Below, piece after piece: positions 61,885 to 64,000 of a DNA stretch of 64,000 nucleotides. This DNA is from Micromonospora endolithica (GTDB lineage Bacteria > Actinomycetota > Actinomycetes > Mycobacteriales > Micromonosporaceae): positions 372,001 through 436,000 of the forward strand of contig NZ_RBAK01000001.1 of NCBI RefSeq assembly GCF_003626595.1, in the 5' to 3' direction. Positions within the stretch are counted from its first letter, which is position 1. Each line of letters begins with the position of its first letter. The notes under the pieces were generated by a model. The model searched no databases, had not been told where the DNA came from, and saw only the letters and a list, made by a program, of their open reading frames with translations. The position numbers were made by a program, and so were the translations under genes.

Positions 61885-63825
61885 TCACCCCACGTCGTCT
61901 TTCGATCCGGCGGGCCAGCGTTGACCTTCCCGGCCGCCCGCCGTCGGCTTCAGCGCCGAACCCTCACCAGTTTTCTCGCTGTCCCGCCGGTCTCTTCGAA
62001 CAACCCGAATAGTCCCGCCGGGCCATTCCAGGCCAGCGGGTCGGATTCGTCTCGGCCTAGGCCGCCGTCTAGGTAGCCCGTATAGGACGAGCGCCACGAG
62101 GAGCGCCGCAAGGACACCGAGATAGGCGACGAATGAAGCTGCCGCACCAGCCTCCGTGAGCCATCCCGCAACGCCGTTGTCAGGCGTGGCCTTGATGATG
62201 GTGAAGGTCTGGTCGATGGCGGGTAGTCCGAACACAACCGCTGCGGCGAAAGCTGCGACTGCCGCGGCCGTCGACCGAGCGGCGGACCGCTCCGCCCGTT
62301 CGGCCGCAACGATCGAGCCGAGCTGAGCGAGACGTTCTCCCAGCAGCGCCCGCATGCGTTCGGCGCCAGACGACTGCAGAAGCGCACGGACGGTGTCTTG
62401 GGCATCCCCATACGCGAGCGCAGATCGATGAAACTCCTGCAGACCGAAGATGAGTCGTCGCTGCAGGTCGCGTGCGACTGTGCCCGTGGGTTGAGTGCCG
62501 GCCGCCTCCAATGACGCGTTCACGGCTCGCAGTTGCCAGTACTGCAGGAGGAAATTCTCGACGAGCAGGAGCGCCGACAGATGATTGTCGAACCTCTTCC
62601 GCTCCTGGTCCCACGAAATGAGCGTGGTGGATGCATGCCCGTGCCAGACCGAGTCACGGTCTCTGATCGAGCTATCCGCCGGCAACTTCAGTCTCGCCGA
62701 CTCGCGGAGTCCCCGGTACCCCTCGTAACGCAGCAGGATGCCGTTGAGTTCTTCTCGGTGGCGTCTGGTCCACAAGACCTCGGTTGCGCAGCAGCCCAGC
62801 CGGTCGACGCATACCAACGGGTGGCAGAACCATTCATCACCTGGATCGATGCCCGATGCCTCTACGATCGCATCCTGGTAGAGCCGGAATAGGTCCACGA
62901 GCGACGCTGGATCGGCGTGGACGATGCGCCGCCAGCGGGTTCCCTCCTGAATCTCCGCCAGCCAGTTTCCGGGCCATCTCCGTGGATCGTATCCGCCTTT
63001 GCGAGAGGCGGCCTCCATCACAGGTTCGACCACCTCGGTCCAGCGGAGGCCGACACCCGAGGCGATTGTCCGCGGAATCAACTGATCGGTGTTGAGCCCT
63101 TGCGGCATCCGGACTGCTATGGTCAGCTGCAGCACACCGGACCGGTGCACCAAGAGCAGCACATCGCCTTGCTGTCCCTCGGCCAACTTATCCTGATCCG
63201 AGAATCCGGAAAGCCCAAAGTTCACTCGGCGGAGAGTCAGGCGCAGATACGGTTCGGACTCAAGGTACGCGGCCTGGTACATCTCCCTTTCGCGGGCGTG
63301 CTGGATGGCATTCAGCGCCTGACGGTGGGCCACCGATTCGTTGACCTCGTCGACAACGCGAAGCATCTTGGTCTCGACATCCTCATGGCTGTCAACTTCG
63401 TCGTCCTCATTACGATCGGCCGGCCGACGGGTCGTACTCCTCATTTTCCGACTGAGCAGCGAGATCGCGAGTTGGGCCGCCAGTAGGGGATGTTTGCGGG
63501 CCCATCCTGCCCAATGCCCGCCAGTCACAGCACGACTGGCCTCTGCGAGCCGTTGAGCATCGCGGATCACCCGTACAAGCTCCCTGTACCGGGGCGCCAT
63601 CCGCACTTCACCGTCCAAGGGGGACGTGACCGTCTCCGCGATCTCGGCCGCGAGCAGCCGCTCGGCGACGGCATGTGGCGACACGGGCGCCGACCCGAAC
63701 ACGAACGTGAAGTACACGACCGCCTCGCCGAACGTGGCGACATGCCCTCGATCCCGGTTTTCCAGCGCAGGCCGGAGCCGGTCGCGCGAGCGGCGCAGCA
63801 CCTCAGCTACGCGTCCGAGCCTCAT
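61885..63825 (-). CDS. Large protein with two C-terminal membrane segments, function unknown
   Basis: A 646-residue protein with no recognised family. Residues 1-500 are soluble and mostly helical, with segments such as GHVATFGEAVVYFTFVFGSA and FHRSALAYGDAQDTVRALLQ. Two membrane segments follow at about 530-552 (AAVAAFAAAVVFGLPAI) and 572-595 (FVAYLGVLAALLVALVLYG), then a basic tail. ATG 63825 gives MRLGRVAEVLRRSRDRL. This layout, a large cytosolic domain and a terminal membrane hairpin, is also seen in membrane effectors, but nothing specific supports that. The upstream 175 bases to the window edge hold no gene I can call. Confidence 0.6.
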   Translation of the reverse strand: MRLGRVAEVLRRSRDRLRPALENRDRGHVATFGEAVVYFTFVFGSAPVSPHAVAERLLAAEIAETVTSPLDGEVRMAPRYRELVRVIRDAQRLAEASRAVTGGHWAGWARKHPLLAAQLAISLLSRKMRSTTRRPADRNEDDEVDSHEDVETKMLRVVDEVNESVAHRQALNAIQHAREREMYQAAYLESEPYLRLTLRRVNFGLSGFSDQDKLAEGQQGDVLLLVHRSGVLQLTIAVRMPQGLNTDQLIPRTIASGVGLRWTEVVEPVMEAASRKGGYDPRRWPGNWLAEIQEGTRWRRIVHADPASLVDLFRLYQDAIVEASGIDPGDEWFCHPLVCVDRLGCCATEVLWTRRHREELNGILLRYEGYRGLRESARLKLPADSSIRDRDSVWHGHASTTLISWDQERKRFDNHLSALLLVENFLLQYWQLRAVNASLEAAGTQPTGTVARDLQRRLIFGLQEFHRSALAYGDAQDTVRALLQSSGAERMRALLGERLAQLGSIVAAERAERSAARSTAAAVAAFAAAVVFGLPAIDQTFTIIKATPDNGVAGWLTEAGAAASFVAYLGVLAALLVALVLYGLPRRRPRPRRIRPAGLEWPGGTIRVVRRDRRDSEKTGEGSALKPTAGGREGQRWPAGSKDDVG

Positions 63826-64000
63826 AGGCGAATGCTACGAGGACCCTACGACTTTACTAGTCACCCACTCACCGGCGGGCACCCCACGAAGGGCGTACAG
63901 GGTGCTGCCGGGGAGAGCAAACCGATACCGCACTCGCCCTACGACGGCCCGCCGTGGCCTGCCGGTGGACGCGAGCGCCGGCATCGGTCAGGCCAGCCAA

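Overview
The window looks like a chromosome segment from a high-GC actinomycete, most likely a Micromonosporaceae member. The evidence is the very high GC, GTG/TTG starts, a trehalose importer of the LpqY-SugABC type, tandem Ser/Thr kinases, a Scr1/DUF397-type remnant, DUF2637 and replication-relaxation genes, and a DUF574-type methyltransferase. No tRNA, rRNA or CRISPR array was seen. All family assignments come from reading the translated sequence; no database search was run.

Bases 1-31.4 kb are core-like. They hold an AlkZ-like winged-helix protein, 4-alpha-glucanotransferase (malQ), two DinB-like proteins and a decayed regulator/DUF397 pair. A trehalose-type ABC importer operon runs on the minus strand (lpqY-sugA-sugB-sugC, 9231 to 4903). 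Next come a DsbA-fold protein, an AbiEi/DUF559-like protein, a VOC protein, a RusA-like protein, a rhomboid protease and a HAD hydrolase. Carbohydrate enzymes follow: a GH63-like glucosidase, a debranching-type amylo-alpha-1,6-glucosidase and a GT4 transferase. Two paralogous membrane Ser/Thr kinases, a YdjM-like membrane protein, an amidohydrolase, a MobA-like transferase and an S66 peptidase complete this part. A four-unit array of palindromic repeats lies at 11.03-11.58 kb with a diverged copy at 4.77 kb, and a MITE-like element lies at 20.38 kb.

At about 31.5 kb the core ends abruptly inside what looks like the last codons of an ECF sigma factor gene. From there to the end the DNA is accessory. 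A 5.8-kb block (31.51-37.38 kb), bounded by near-identical 23-bp direct repeats, carries two candidate conflict modules. One is a RusA-like nuclease plus a REase/HEPN-like protein. The other is an NrtR-like NUDIX regulator, a nucleoside phosphorylase-fold protein and a membrane protein; the last two share a 22-residue motif resembling bacterial RHIM/PP-like amyloid signalling motifs. Then come a STAND-type ATPase divergent from a 65-residue membrane protein, a truncated and frameshifted tyrosine integrase, and several proteins of unknown function.

Between 45.5 and 53.1 kb lies a tightly overlapping eight-gene minus-strand operon: APC permease, acetamidase/formamidase, GPP34 protein, DUF574-type methyltransferase, dNK-like kinase, zinc-type dehydrogenase, DegT aminotransferase, NUDIX. 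Diverging from it is a 1037-residue HTH-STAND-HEAT protein ending in a 3-hexulose-6-phosphate-synthase-like barrel that has lost key catalytic residues. A GNAT gene is translationally coupled to it. This pair of loci is the other main candidate for an undescribed system: a regulator with a sensor-like enzyme domain beside a small-molecule pathway. The right end (57.6-60.7 kb) carries integrative-element genes with iteron-like repeats, then a degraded gene and a large membrane protein of unknown function.
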